Source: Francisellaceae bacterium
GTDB taxonomy: Bacteria; Pseudomonadota; Gammaproteobacteria; UBA6186; Azoamicaceae
Assembly (NCBI GenBank): GCA_018703155.1
Contig: JABJGS010000051.1
Span: forward strand, 1-35,540
Length of the DNA: 35,540 nt
Direction of reading: 5' to 3'
Below, in pieces: positions 1 through 6,968 of the stretch. The notes under the pieces were generated by a model that had not been told where the DNA came from, ran no database searches, and was given only the letters and a program-made list of their open reading frames with translations. How positions within the stretch are numbered: the stretch's first letter is position 1; each line of letters starts with the position of its first letter. The position numbers and the translations under genes were made by a program.

Positions 1-2
1 AG

Positions 3-98
3 CAATACGTTCTAGATCAAAGGAAGCCGCCATCATTTAAACAAATAGAACAATCTAAAAGAATGCTTAAATCCCAAGCAAGCTTGGAGCATGCTTGA
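3..98 (+). CDS. C-terminal end of an upstream gene (partial, uncertain)
   Basis: One frame is open from the window edge to a TGA at 96-98 and gives 31 residues, basic and polar, beginning QYVLDQRKPPSFKQ and ending SLEHA. The other two plus frames stop within about 40 bases. The stop lies inside the 5' arm of a terminator-like hairpin at 88-130, as expected for the end of a transcription unit. The product cannot be identified from so short a tail, and chance openness is possible. Confidence 0.3.
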   Translation, partial: QYVLDQRKPPSFKQIEQSKRMLKSQASLEHA

Positions 99-135
99 CT
101 CGCCACTAAAGTAACGAGATTGCGCATGCTTTTTG
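88..135 (+). terminator. Probable intrinsic terminator of the upstream gene
   Basis: AGCATGC at 88-94 pairs with GCATGCT at 124-130, followed by a short T run (to 134). An inner CTCG/CGAG pair (99-102 with 115-118) can extend the stem across an internal loop. The long loop makes it a weaker terminator than the one at 21927-21955. It could instead be a small structured RNA. Confidence 0.45.
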
Positions 136-154
136 TTCAAAATTAGGAATAACT

Positions 155-285
155 ATGAATCCAATTACATCAACAAATGCAGGAGCTTCAGGTGCACTTG
201 TGCCAAGGGGCGTAATGAAGGTAAAAGTACTCCTGAACGAATCCCCAAGGATAATAACGACTATATAAATACGCTTGATGTGTAG
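155..285 (+). pseudogene. Small remnant ORF broken by a 1-base shift at a G run
   Basis: An AGGAA lies just upstream of the ATG at 155. The frame starts MNPITSTNAGASGALVPRG and then stops at 266-268 after 37 codons. If one G is added to the GGGG run in the codons for P-R-G (about 208-214), reading continues in another frame with a polar sequence (RNEGKSTPERIPKDNN...) to TAG at 283-285, for about 43 residues. The fused product looks more like a real N-terminus than the unshifted tail. No family is recognised. It may be a gene fragment left from rearrangement, or not coding at all. From 286 to 411 nothing else is visible. Confidence 0.3.
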
Positions 286-411
286 TATTACAAGGAAAAT
301 TTAAGACCTCACAAATACTAACTACGATTAAGATAGCTCCGTAAAACACTTAGTTCATCGTATGAACTCAAATTCATCTAATAAATGTGTATATACTCTC
401 AACAATCCAAC

Positions 412-439
412 TTGCATACCTAGCATTGCTATGTATAAT
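412..439 (+). promoter_or_regulatory. Sigma-70-type promoter of the padR operon
   Basis: TTGCAT (412-417) and a perfect TATAAT (434-439) are separated by 16 bases. The expected transcription start, about 7 bases after the -10 box, falls at or next to the ATG at 447, and no Shine-Dalgarno sequence precedes that ATG, so the transcript is probably leaderless. Confidence 0.65.
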
Positions 440-448
440 GTAATACAT
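431..448. promoter_or_regulatory. Palindromic operator over the padR -10 box and start codon
   Basis: ATGTAT (431-436) and ATACAT (443-448) form a perfect inverted repeat with a 6-base centre. PadR-family repressors are known to bind ATGT...ACAT half sites. The site overlaps the -10 box and the first two bases of the start codon, a position suited to autorepression. Binding is inferred from motif and position only. Confidence 0.5.
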
Positions 449-785
449 GAGTATTGAAATAAGTAATTGGAAAACCCAAATTCGTAAGGGCTATCTTGAA
501 CTATGCATACTGGCATTGATTAAAACCAAAACCAAAATGTATGGCTCTCAGATATTAGCATCCCTACAAGAAATACGTATTGATGTAAAAGAAGGAACTT
601 TATATCCGCTTCTAAAACGTATGTCCAACGACAAAGTCTTACTTGCCAAATGGGATACTAAAAATAATAGTGGCCATCCAAGAAAATATTATTACCTAAC
701 AAGTAATGGCCTAATGTCACTTGCAAGTATGGAAAACGAATTTTCCAAAATGATTGAAATATATGAGACTCTAAAGGAAAGATAA
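447..785 (+). CDS. PadR-family transcriptional regulator
   Basis: This 112-residue protein is the short form of the PadR family, winged-helix DNA-binding repressors that dimerise through a C-terminal helix. The N-terminal helices (about 14-45) contain the typical YLELCILALI and MYGSQILASL segments. The family signature GTLYPLLKRM sits around residues 51-60, and the wing carries GHPRKYYYLT (about 76-85). The stop is one base before the start of the HAAS-domain membrane protein, an arrangement well known for PadR/DUF1700 pairs, where the membrane partner is thought to sense envelope conditions and the regulator controls the operon. The start is the ATG at 447, which lacks a ribosome binding site and probably lies at the transcript's 5' end. 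The inducing signal cannot be read from the sequence. Confidence 0.88.
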   Translation: MSIEISNWKTQIRKGYLELCILALIKTKTKMYGSQILASLQEIRIDVKEGTLYPLLKRMSNDKVLLAKWDTKNNSGHPRKYYYLTSNGLMSLASMENEFSKMIEIYETLKER

Positions 786-786
786 A

Positions 787-1824
787 ATGAATGCTAACAA
801 TAAATTAGAAAAATATTTAACAAAACTTCACAATGATCTAGGCTCCATGAGTGTTAGTGAAAAAGCGGATATAATTACTGAAATTAAATCTCATGCTGAA
901 GAGAGCGTAGAGTCAGGAAAAAACATTGATGATATTTTAGAAAACCTAGGCAGCCCCACTAATGTCGCTAATAAATATTTAAAAGAAAAAGGGATGCCAT
1001 CGATTCAAAAACAAAGATCACCGGGTATATTTAGTTCTATCTTAAAATGGTTTTCCATAACTATCATTAGTTTATTTTTACTCATTGTACTTGGCCTTGG
1101 CACTATACTCTGGAAAATCAACCCCTTTCGCCATATCCCCAATTCAAACATCTCAATAACTGATCGTGGGATCTCAGCAGTTACTTCACATGGAACTATA
1201 TCTATTAATGATGAAGGTATTACCACAGAGTCACATACTGTTAGTACAAATGGTACTGATGACACCAATGATAATGTCTCAAATGAAGTAATTAGTGCTT
1301 CCTCATCACAAATAGGTAACAAAATTATTGAGAATAAAACGCTAACAACTTTTGATAGCTTTGGTGACTTAAGTATGAAAAATTCAACTATCACCAATAA
1401 AATATCAGTATTCGGTAAGTTAAATGCCGAAAATACCACTATAAATTCCTTAGCTGCATTTGGTGAGTCTCATCTTAATAACTCTACAATTAAAGGCCTG
1501 ACTAACATCAATGGCAAGCTCATAATCACTAATAGTACTATTTTGGGGCCACTGCATATATTAGGCGAAATAACTGCAAAGAGCTCTAATTTCAATGGTG
1601 ATATTTTTGCTGCAGGTGACAAATTAAAATTCACTAAATGCACTCTTGAAAATATTATCGTACAAGCAAATAAATACAATACTATACAAAAGATTGTGAT
1701 TAGAAATCATAGTGAAATTAATGGCAATATTGAATTTGAACAAGGTAATGGAATTGTAGAAATAGACTCTATGTCTACAATTCATGGTAACGTAATCGGT
1801 GCTAAGGTTATTAAGAAAAATTAA
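787..1824 (+). CDS. HAAS-domain (DUF1700) membrane protein with beta-helix exterior
   Basis: The protein has 345 residues. Residues 1-70 form an all-helical HAAS/DUF1700 domain (LEKYLTKL, then LGSPTNVANKYL). One membrane segment follows at about 88-109, so the rest should lie outside the cytoplasm. From about 180 to 340 the sequence is built of imperfect 17-18-residue units that often end in N-S-T, N-T-T or similar with small hydrophobics alternating, as in a right-handed beta-helix of the bactofilin/DUF4097 kind. It is paired with the PadR regulator one base upstream and is probably its signalling partner. It ends 3 bases before the stop of the convergent mscS-like gene, so the two transcripts must overlap at their 3' ends. 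The external ligand is unknown. Confidence 0.75.
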   Translation: MNANNKLEKYLTKLHNDLGSMSVSEKADIITEIKSHAEESVESGKNIDDILENLGSPTNVANKYLKEKGMPSIQKQRSPGIFSSILKWFSITIISLFLLIVLGLGTILWKINPFRHIPNSNISITDRGISAVTSHGTISINDEGITTESHTVSTNGTDDTNDNVSNEVISASSSQIGNKIIENKTLTTFDSFGDLSMKNSTITNKISVFGKLNAENTTINSLAAFGESHLNNSTIKGLTNINGKLIITNSTILGPLHILGEITAKSSNFNGDIFAAGDKLKFTKCTLENIIVQANKYNTIQKIVIRNHSEINGNIEFEQGNGIVEIDSMSTIHGNVIGAKVIKKN

Positions 1825-1827
1825 CCT

Positions 1828-2358
1828 CTATGACACTCTAATTACTTCTTGGAATATTTTATAATTTGGTATTAAGATTTTAACTTTTTTGCCTTCTTCC
1901 ATGCACGACAAAGTGGTATAGCGAATATTTATTGATGAAACACTGCCTTGATGACCAGATATTGTAACATTTTGTTTAATCTTAATTGGTTGATACATTA
2001 TAATTAAAAAACCAGATATTACATTTGAGAGTATATCTTTTGTAGCAAACCCCACAGCAAATCCAGTTAACCCCAATCCTGCAACAAGAGCACTTACATC
2101 CACCCCCAAAGTTCCTAAAGCAGTCACTGCTCCAAAAATATTTAATGCAGCCTTAGATACACCAGAAATTAATATGTAGATGCCAGTAGTATCGCCTCTT
2201 TTTTCGCCAATACGTATTAGTAACCATCTAGACACAATACTGGCTAAATAGAAAAAAAGAAAAACAAGAAGACCACCAGCTAGGTGTAAAGCAAATCCTG
2301 CGGCCTCGGTAACAAACCAATGCCGCAGACTATCATTTATATTTAACAAGCTATCCAT
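1828..2358 (-). CDS. Short MscS-type mechanosensitive channel
   Basis: The 176 residues align by eye with the core of MscS: two hydrophobic segments (about 17-45 and 60-85), then a glycine/alanine-rich pore helix (about 88-118, GLGLTGFAVGFATKDIL), then the beta domain ending at IPNYKIF. Such channels release small solutes when membrane tension rises in hypo-osmotic shock. E. coli MscS has about 286 residues. Here the first transmembrane helix may be missing and the C-terminal alpha/beta cage is absent, because the gene stops shortly after the beta domain. It is either a natural short MscS or a 3'-truncated gene. It follows ssb by 19 bases in the same operon. Confidence 0.75.
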   Translation of the reverse strand: MDSLLNINDSLRHWFVTEAAGFALHLAGGLLVFLFFYLASIVSRWLLIRIGEKRGDTTGIYILISGVSKAALNIFGAVTALGTLGVDVSALVAGLGLTGFAVGFATKDILSNVISGFLIIMYQPIKIKQNVTISGHQGSVSSINIRYTTLSCMEEGKKVKILIPNYKIFQEVIRVS

Positions 2359-2377
2359 GCTTATAATTTTATCCTAC

Positions 2378-2815
2378 TTAAAATGGAATATCATCATCAA
2401 AAGGCTCAGCAGCAGCTGCTACTGGTTTTTGTTGTTGCATGTTATTAGAGCTTGCTGGTGCATCCATTGGCGCACCACCTTTTGAATCTAACATTTGCAA
2501 TTGATTCCCAATTATTTCTGTAGTATATCTGTCAGCGCCAGATTGATCTTGCCATTTATTAGTTCTAATTGAGCCTTCTATATAAACCTTTGAACCTTTA
2601 CGTAAATATTCACCAGCTATTTCAGCTAAACGAGTATATAGAACTACACGGTGCCATTCAGTACGCTCTTGCATTTCATTAGTTTGCTTATCACGCCACG
2701 ACTCACTTGTAGCCAAACGTAAATTAGTAACAGCGCCACCACTTGGCATATATCTAACTTCAGGATCTGCTCCTAAATTACCTATAAGGATTACTTTATT
2801 TACACCCTTGGCCAT
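2378..2815 (-). CDS. ssb: Single-stranded DNA-binding protein
   Basis: SSB coats single-stranded DNA as a tetramer in replication, repair and recombination. The 145-residue protein starts [15 protein letters not shown] and has an OB fold over residues 1-110 with the family's [11 protein letters not shown] and [14 protein letters not shown] segments. A glutamine/alanine-rich linker follows, then the acidic tip DDDIPF that recruits partner proteins. In many gammaproteobacteria ssb lies next to uvrA. Here two MFS genes and the phosphonate genes lie between them. It follows the YajR-like transporter by about 20 bases and probably shares its transcript. Confidence 0.97.
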   Translation of the reverse strand: MAKGVNKVILIGNLGADPEVRYMPSGGAVTNLRLATSESWRDKQTNEMQERTEWHRVVLYTRLAEIAGEYLRKGSKVYIEGSIRTNKWQDQSGADRYTTEIIGNQLQMLDSKGGAPMDAPASSNNMQQQKPVAAAAEPFDDDIPF

Positions 2816-2836
2816 ATTAACTCCTAATAATAAAAT

Positions 2837-3985
2837 CTAATGCTCGACGAGAACTGTATACCTATCAAATAATTTTGTATACAGAATAATTGTTGCCAGC
2901 AAGGAAAATGTTAACCCACTAGCTAACAAAGGTAAGATCCTCGCATCGAGATAATTTAACACAAATCCTGAACAACTGCCTCCCAAAAACACCCCTAAAA
3001 ATTGAAATGTTGTATAAATACCAAGAGATATTCCTCTTTGCCCTTCTCTACAATTTTTTGCCACTTCAGATGGAAGTAATGTTTCTAAAATAATAAAAGT
3101 AATAAGGAATACACAAAAGCTCATTTTGCCCATACCAAAAGCTACTGATAGCTGGGCTAAAGCCATAAGTAAAATAGATAATTTAGTGATGCTATCCCCA
3201 TATTTTTTTATTGGGAATAGCCCAATAATTGCAATAGCTATACAAATAGCATAAAGATATAAACTGTAATCTACTTTGCCGATTAAAGCAGGAAGGGCTG
3301 TAAAATATGTCGCTAAAGCTGCATGAATTATAAAGACAGTTGCAAAACAAAAAGGTAATTTAGTTCCATCAGTAAAAGCGCTCTTTAGTGACTCTAGGAT
3401 ACTGTAATTAAAAGCATTAGTTTTACCCTCAGCATTACCTGGAACTAAAGAAATCAGCAAAATAGCAATCAGTGCAAATACTGCTCCTAATAAAAACACC
3501 CCCTTTAAAGTATAAAGATTGTATATAATCGGACCCAGGAACAAAGAAATAATAAACGCAGCACCAATACTTGCACCAAAACTTGCTATAGCAATAGCTT
3601 GCTTATCTTGCGGCACTCTATCAATGATGAAAGCTAGACTTACACTTCCTATTGCACCACAGCCCTGCAAAAAACGCCCCAAGATCATGCCCCAAATATT
3701 AGTAGAAAATGCTGCCACCAATGAGCCACACAAAAATAGTGCCAAGCCAAATATCAATACTGGCTTACGTTGCCATTTATCAGAAAGATAACCAAATGGT
3801 ATTTGTAATGTTGATTGACTTAAACCATGAATTCCTACAGCAACGCCAATAAGTAGTGCCGATGATTGGCTTAACTCCTGTGCACCATAAGCAATAACTG
3901 GCAGTGCAATAAACACCCCAAGCATTCTCATAAACATTGAGCTAGATATAGCTACAACACTAAACCAAGAATTTCTAATAATCAT
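2837..3985 (-). CDS. YajR-like MFS transporter
   Basis: About 382 residues with 12 predicted membrane segments. The N-terminal half closely resembles YajR-type drug:proton antiporters: FMRMLGVFIALPV in helix 1, then the MFS motif A between helices 2 and 3 (GYLSDKWQRKPVL), then GRFLQGCGAIGS in helix 4. Unlike E. coli YajR it ends after helix 12 and has no C-terminal YAM domain. The substrate is unknown. The ATG at 3985, with GGTGG about 10 bases upstream, is preferred to the in-frame TTG at 4000. It is the first gene of the unit with ssb and the mscS-like gene. Confidence 0.85.
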   Translation of the reverse strand: MIIRNSWFSVVAISSSMFMRMLGVFIALPVIAYGAQELSQSSALLIGVAVGIHGLSQSTLQIPFGYLSDKWQRKPVLIFGLALFLCGSLVAAFSTNIWGMILGRFLQGCGAIGSVSLAFIIDRVPQDKQAIAIASFGASIGAAFIISLFLGPIIYNLYTLKGVFLLGAVFALIAILLISLVPGNAEGKTNAFNYSILESLKSAFTDGTKLPFCFATVFIIHAALATYFTALPALIGKVDYSLYLYAICIAIAIIGLFPIKKYGDSITKLSILLMALAQLSVAFGMGKMSFCVFLITFIILETLLPSEVAKNCREGQRGISLGIYTTFQFLGVFLGGSCSGFVLNYLDARILPLLASGLTFSLLATIILYTKLFDRYTVLVEH

Positions 3986-4077
3986 TATGGTTACCACCAA
4001 CCGTTGATATCAAATGGAAATAGCATTAGCTATTCACCTTGCCTATCTTGGATAACTCTAGCGGTCTATCACTAAGC

Positions 4078-4093
4078 TTAGGTAAATACCTAA
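4078..4093. repeat. Small inverted repeat upstream of the YajR-like gene
   Basis: TTAGGTA (4078-4084) and TACCTAA (4087-4093) are perfect 7-base arms around AA. It lies in the 138-bp gap between phnZ and the transporter start, about 95 bases upstream of the latter, and has no T run. It could be an operator or an RNA hairpin following phnZ. Confidence 0.35.
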
Positions 4094-4123
4094 TATAATT
4101 ATCAGATTATAATACATATAATT

Positions 4124-4687
4124 TCATGCTAATTCCATCTGGCTAGCTAAGTGTTTTGAAACTAACTGCTCATAAGCAGAGAGACTAGGGACTTTTAAAA
4201 TTGGCTCCTTAGCACGCTCATCATTTATTCTAACTTGAATGCTCTCGGTAAAATATGGAGAACTTTCAAACTCACACATCTCATCTGTATCCATCAATCC
4301 ACCCTGAAACTTTAATGTTCCTTTGCTGGCGTCAGATAGCTTTTCATAATAATTATCATTGTTGGCAGATAGATAGCGTTTTGCATTTACATGGTTAGCA
4401 ACTAAGTTTACCACTCGCTTAGAGAACCCCCACATTAACAGATGTTTCGCAGCTATTAATTCATGATTCAAGACACCAAGATTAGCCATGTGCTCTACAG
4501 GTACTGAAGATACATAATGACCAATATCATGAAATAATGACGCGATGATCACACTATCACTATGGCCAGATTCCACAGCAAAATATGCTGATTGCAAGGC
4601 GTGATCCAACTGTGATATTTTCTCTCCAATATACCCTTCTGTCTTCGAACTCTTTAATACAGAGAATGCATTTTCATATAAATTCAT
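4124..4687 (-). CDS. phnZ: PhnZ-like HD-domain phosphonate oxygenase
   Basis: PhnZ is a mixed-valence di-iron HD-domain oxygenase. It splits the C-P bond of (R)-2-amino-1-hydroxyethylphosphonate to give glycine and phosphate. Every metal ligand I recall from the crystallised PhnZ is present at a constant offset of five: H29, H53, D54, H75, H99 and D156 (H34, H58, D59, H80, H104, D161 there). The substrate-gating pair Tyr/Glu (Y24/E27 there) is Y19/E22 here. The numbering of the reference is from memory. The 187-residue length fits the family. The ATG overlaps the stop of the dioxygenase gene upstream (ATGA), so the two are translationally coupled, which matches the two-step PhnY-PhnZ pathway. 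The gene itself looks intact although its partner is interrupted. Confidence 0.85.
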   Translation of the reverse strand: MNLYENAFSVLKSSKTEGYIGEKISQLDHALQSAYFAVESGHSDSVIIASLFHDIGHYVSSVPVEHMANLGVLNHELIAAKHLLMWGFSKRVVNLVANHVNAKRYLSANNDNYYEKLSDASKGTLKFQGGLMDTDEMCEFESSPYFTESIQVRINDERAKEPILKVPSLSAYEQLVSKHLASQMELA

Positions 4688-5487
4688 ACTTCAACCTCAT
4701 TCACAATAGGATTAGCAACATTATAAATATAAGCCCACATAGAATAATCAATTCCCGGTTCGCGCTCACATTCAGGTGGAAACTTTAACCGTTTGTCTGA
4801 ATAATATTCCTCTCTTTTTGAGCCAGAATCAGATAATCGATTATAAGTCATAAATACTGCGCGTCTTGAGCTATTACTATGATTCGGGTCAGAATAATGT
4901 GGTAAAAATGAATCAAACAATACTATCGTTCCAGCTTTACATTCAATCGGCACCCACATCAAATCACGAATTACCGAACGTCTTATAGTTTTATCATCTT
5001 CTTGTGGCAACAAATTATTCTTAAACTGACCTCCAGTTACCACCTACAGACAACCATTATCTATAGTGCAATCATCAACTGCTAGCATCATAGTTATGTG
5101 GTAGCTCTGACCAAAACTTAAAAAAGCTGGATAATCTTGATGCGGACTAAATCCATTAGCTCCAGATAGTTTGAAATTTATTTTTTCTTTGAATAGTACA
5201 GCCTCTTCCCCCATTAACTCACTTAAAAGAGCAATCGTTCGCTTGCCTTGTGCAACGTCATTAAAACCTTGATGATATTGAAGAAAATTTTCAATTCGAC
5301 ATAATTGTTTTTTATTAAGTTTAGTAGATTCAAAATATTTCATCCATTTGCCTGGTGTTTCCGGCCAAATCTCAATATCATTAGTCCACTTAATAATATC
5401 ATCTCTTTCACTTAAACTAAAAAAATTATTCAGTTCTATAAAACCATGTTGCTGCCAAAACTTGCTCTCACTTGCACTTAGTATCAT
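4684..5487 (-). pseudogene. phnY: PhnY-like Fe(II)/2-oxoglutarate dioxygenase with in-frame amber codon
   Basis: PhnY hydroxylates 2-aminoethylphosphonate at C1 using Fe(II), 2-oxoglutarate and O2. The reading frame, counted as 267 codons, belongs to the phytanoyl-CoA dioxygenase (PhyH) family. The iron motif is H116-Q-D118. The distal His is H197 and the 2-oxoglutarate-binding Arg is R208 or R209. Codon 148 is TAG (5044-5046), inside the conserved segment DNGCL-x-VVTGG, where relatives usually have Glu or Gln, so a single C-to-T or G-to-T change explains it. The frame is open and conserved on both sides. The second part (4684-5043) could begin at the GTG directly after the stop. The 5' end overlaps the transporter by 20 bases and the 3' end overlaps phnZ by 4. 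Probably a recent nonsense mutation. Confidence 0.8.
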
Positions 5488-6727
5488 TATTAGCTCCTAT
5501 AGCCATGAGCGCACTAAGTACACAAGATATCAATACCACGATAAACATTAATTTAAAATTGTTATTATTTTTATAAATCATATATCCAATGATAAATTCA
5601 CCCATTCCAGCAAAAGCATATCCTGTTGCATTCATCAATCCCATAGCTGTACTTAAATTATGTTTATCTATAAGATCATGGCATATGCTAAATAAAGGTG
5701 TTTGTGCTCCATAAACAAAAAAACCACACACAAATAAAATCAATATATTTAGTGTGACTAATTCATTTGGCACTTTTAGAAATACAACTATCAAACCTGC
5801 AGCCATAATCATAAATATGGAGATTACATGATTTTTATTTTCAGCAAAGTACTTGTCTGTCAGGTATCCTGCAACTATTGAGCCTAATGCCATGCCGAAT
5901 GGTAAAGCTAAAGTAATCCATACATTATGATCCGATGCAGCTTTCAAATAATAAACTGGAACCCAAATAATTAAACCATAACGAGCTATGCTACAAAATC
6001 CCATAGCTAAACTTGCAAGCACAAACTTTTTATTACTAATGATCATTAAAATGCTATTTTGCTTACTACTACTATTTTCTTTATTTGTATTTTCTGATGC
6101 TACTTGATAACCATACTCTTGAGGGCGATCACTAATGAATAAATAAAATATTATCGTTACACATAAAAATGGTATTAATGGCAATCGAAATACCCAAGGC
6201 CAAGAATAATTTTGTATTACGAATAAACAAAGACCAAAAGTAACCACAGAAGAAAGGCCTGAAGAAAATAAGAAGCACCCCATAGCAAAACTACGTTCTT
6301 CTTTTGGCCACCAATTAGTAATTAATTTACTTCCTGGAGCAAACCCCATACTTTGAGCAAGGCCATTTGCACACCATAATATTAAAAAAGACCAAAACCC
6401 AGTTGAGAAACTAACAAAATGATTTAGCAGAATTGATGCTAGAGCCCCCATAGAAATTATTAACTTAGGGCTATATCTATCACCTAGATATCCACTTAAT
6501 ATTTGACCACCGCCATAGAACAATAGCAGCATGCCACTAATAATTCCGGTGTGAGAAGCAGTTAAGTTTAATTCCTCTTGGATCCCAAGAATTGCAAAGC
6601 TATAGTTTTGTCGACCAGTATAAAAAAATAAATAACAAAGCATGGTTATCAGCAACATTCGCCACTGCAAAAACCTAAGTTGCGTCCCTGTGTTATTTAG
6701 CTCAAGGCTGATTGCTGGTGAATTCAT
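5468..6727 (-). CDS. OPA-family MFS transporter, probably for a phosphonate or organophosphate
   Basis: 419 residues and 12 predicted membrane segments, related to the organophosphate:phosphate antiporters GlpT/UhpT/UhpC. Helix 1 holds the family's F-Y-x-x-R-x-N pattern with R39, and helix 7 holds ARYGLIIWVPVYYL with R249. These match by eye the two arginines (R45 and R269 in GlpT) that bind the substrate phosphate. A central polar loop (about 203-228, asparagine/serine-rich) separates the halves. It is the first gene of a three-gene unit with the PhnY-like and PhnZ-like genes, overlapping the former by 20 bases. Context suggests uptake of 2-aminoethylphosphonate or a related compound, possibly in exchange for phosphate. 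Glycerol-3-phosphate or a sensor role like UhpC remains possible. Confidence 0.8.
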   Translation of the reverse strand: MNSPAISLELNNTGTQLRFLQWRMLLITMLCYLFFYTGRQNYSFAILGIQEELNLTASHTGIISGMLLLFYGGGQILSGYLGDRYSPKLIISMGALASILLNHFVSFSTGFWSFLILWCANGLAQSMGFAPGSKLITNWWPKEERSFAMGCFLFSSGLSSVVTFGLCLFVIQNYSWPWVFRLPLIPFLCVTIIFYLFISDRPQEYGYQVASENTNKENSSSKQNSILMIISNKKFVLASLAMGFCSIARYGLIIWVPVYYLKAASDHNVWITLALPFGMALGSIVAGYLTDKYFAENKNHVISIFMIMAAGLIVVFLKVPNELVTLNILILFVCGFFVYGAQTPLFSICHDLIDKHNLSTAMGLMNATGYAFAGMGEFIIGYMIYKNNNNFKLMFIVVLISCVLSALMAIGANNDTKCK

Positions 6728-6756
6728 TCCCTAGAATTCCAAAAGATAATCTAGAA

Positions 6757-6785
6757 AGTATAAGGATGCTCAAGTTTCGAGTCAA
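6757..6785 (-). promoter_or_regulatory. Strong sigma-70-type promoter of the phosphonate operon
   Basis: On the minus strand TTGACT (6785-6780) and TATACT (6762-6757) are separated by exactly 17 bases, giving a start about 20-25 bases upstream of the transporter ATG at 6727. It is among the best matches to the consensus in the window. Confidence 0.7.
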
Positions 6786-6848
6786 CGAGCCTAAAATAGG
6801 TAAATAAATACTCTTCTTTTTATATTTTCTAACTAATTTTTACAATAG

Positions 6849-6864
6849 CTGGGTATATTATCAG
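6849..6864. promoter_or_regulatory. LexA-like SOS box upstream of uvrA
   Basis: CTG, ten AT-rich bases, then CAG: 11 of 16 positions agree with the gammaproteobacterial consensus, and the arms extend to GCTG/CAGC. It lies about 105 bases upstream of uvrA, which is LexA-controlled in E. coli. A clear -35/-10 pair for uvrA was not found near it. Confidence 0.55.
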
Positions 6865-6900
6865 CCTCTATAAATAATTTTCAGCCTCTATAAATAATTT
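6861..6900. repeat. Perfect 20-bp tandem duplication upstream of uvrA
   Basis: TCAGCCTCTATAAATAATTT occurs at 6861-6880 and again, without a gap or mismatch, at 6881-6900. Each copy contains a TATAAAT that could act as a -10 box, and copy 1 contributes the right arm of the LexA-like box. The perfect identity indicates a recent duplication. Confidence 0.95.
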
Positions 6901-6968
6901 AATGATATAATTGTTTGCTTACATTCAAATGATTTAGAAAGTCAACATAATTTCAGGACCACTTTAAT

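Noticed and set aside
5044-5046. Programmed recoding of TAG as an amino acid (pyrrolysine or suppressor) in the PhnY-like gene
   Set aside because: Other genes in the window end at TAG (rpmJ, rplX), no pyl gene is seen, and relatives have Glu or Gln there, so a nonsense change is simpler.
4124-5487. TmpA/TmpB (trimethyl-aminoethylphosphonate) instead of PhnY/PhnZ
   Set aside because: The oxygenase is of the PhyH type, like PhnY, and not of the TauD/butyrobetaine hydroxylase type of TmpA; still, a related substrate cannot be excluded.
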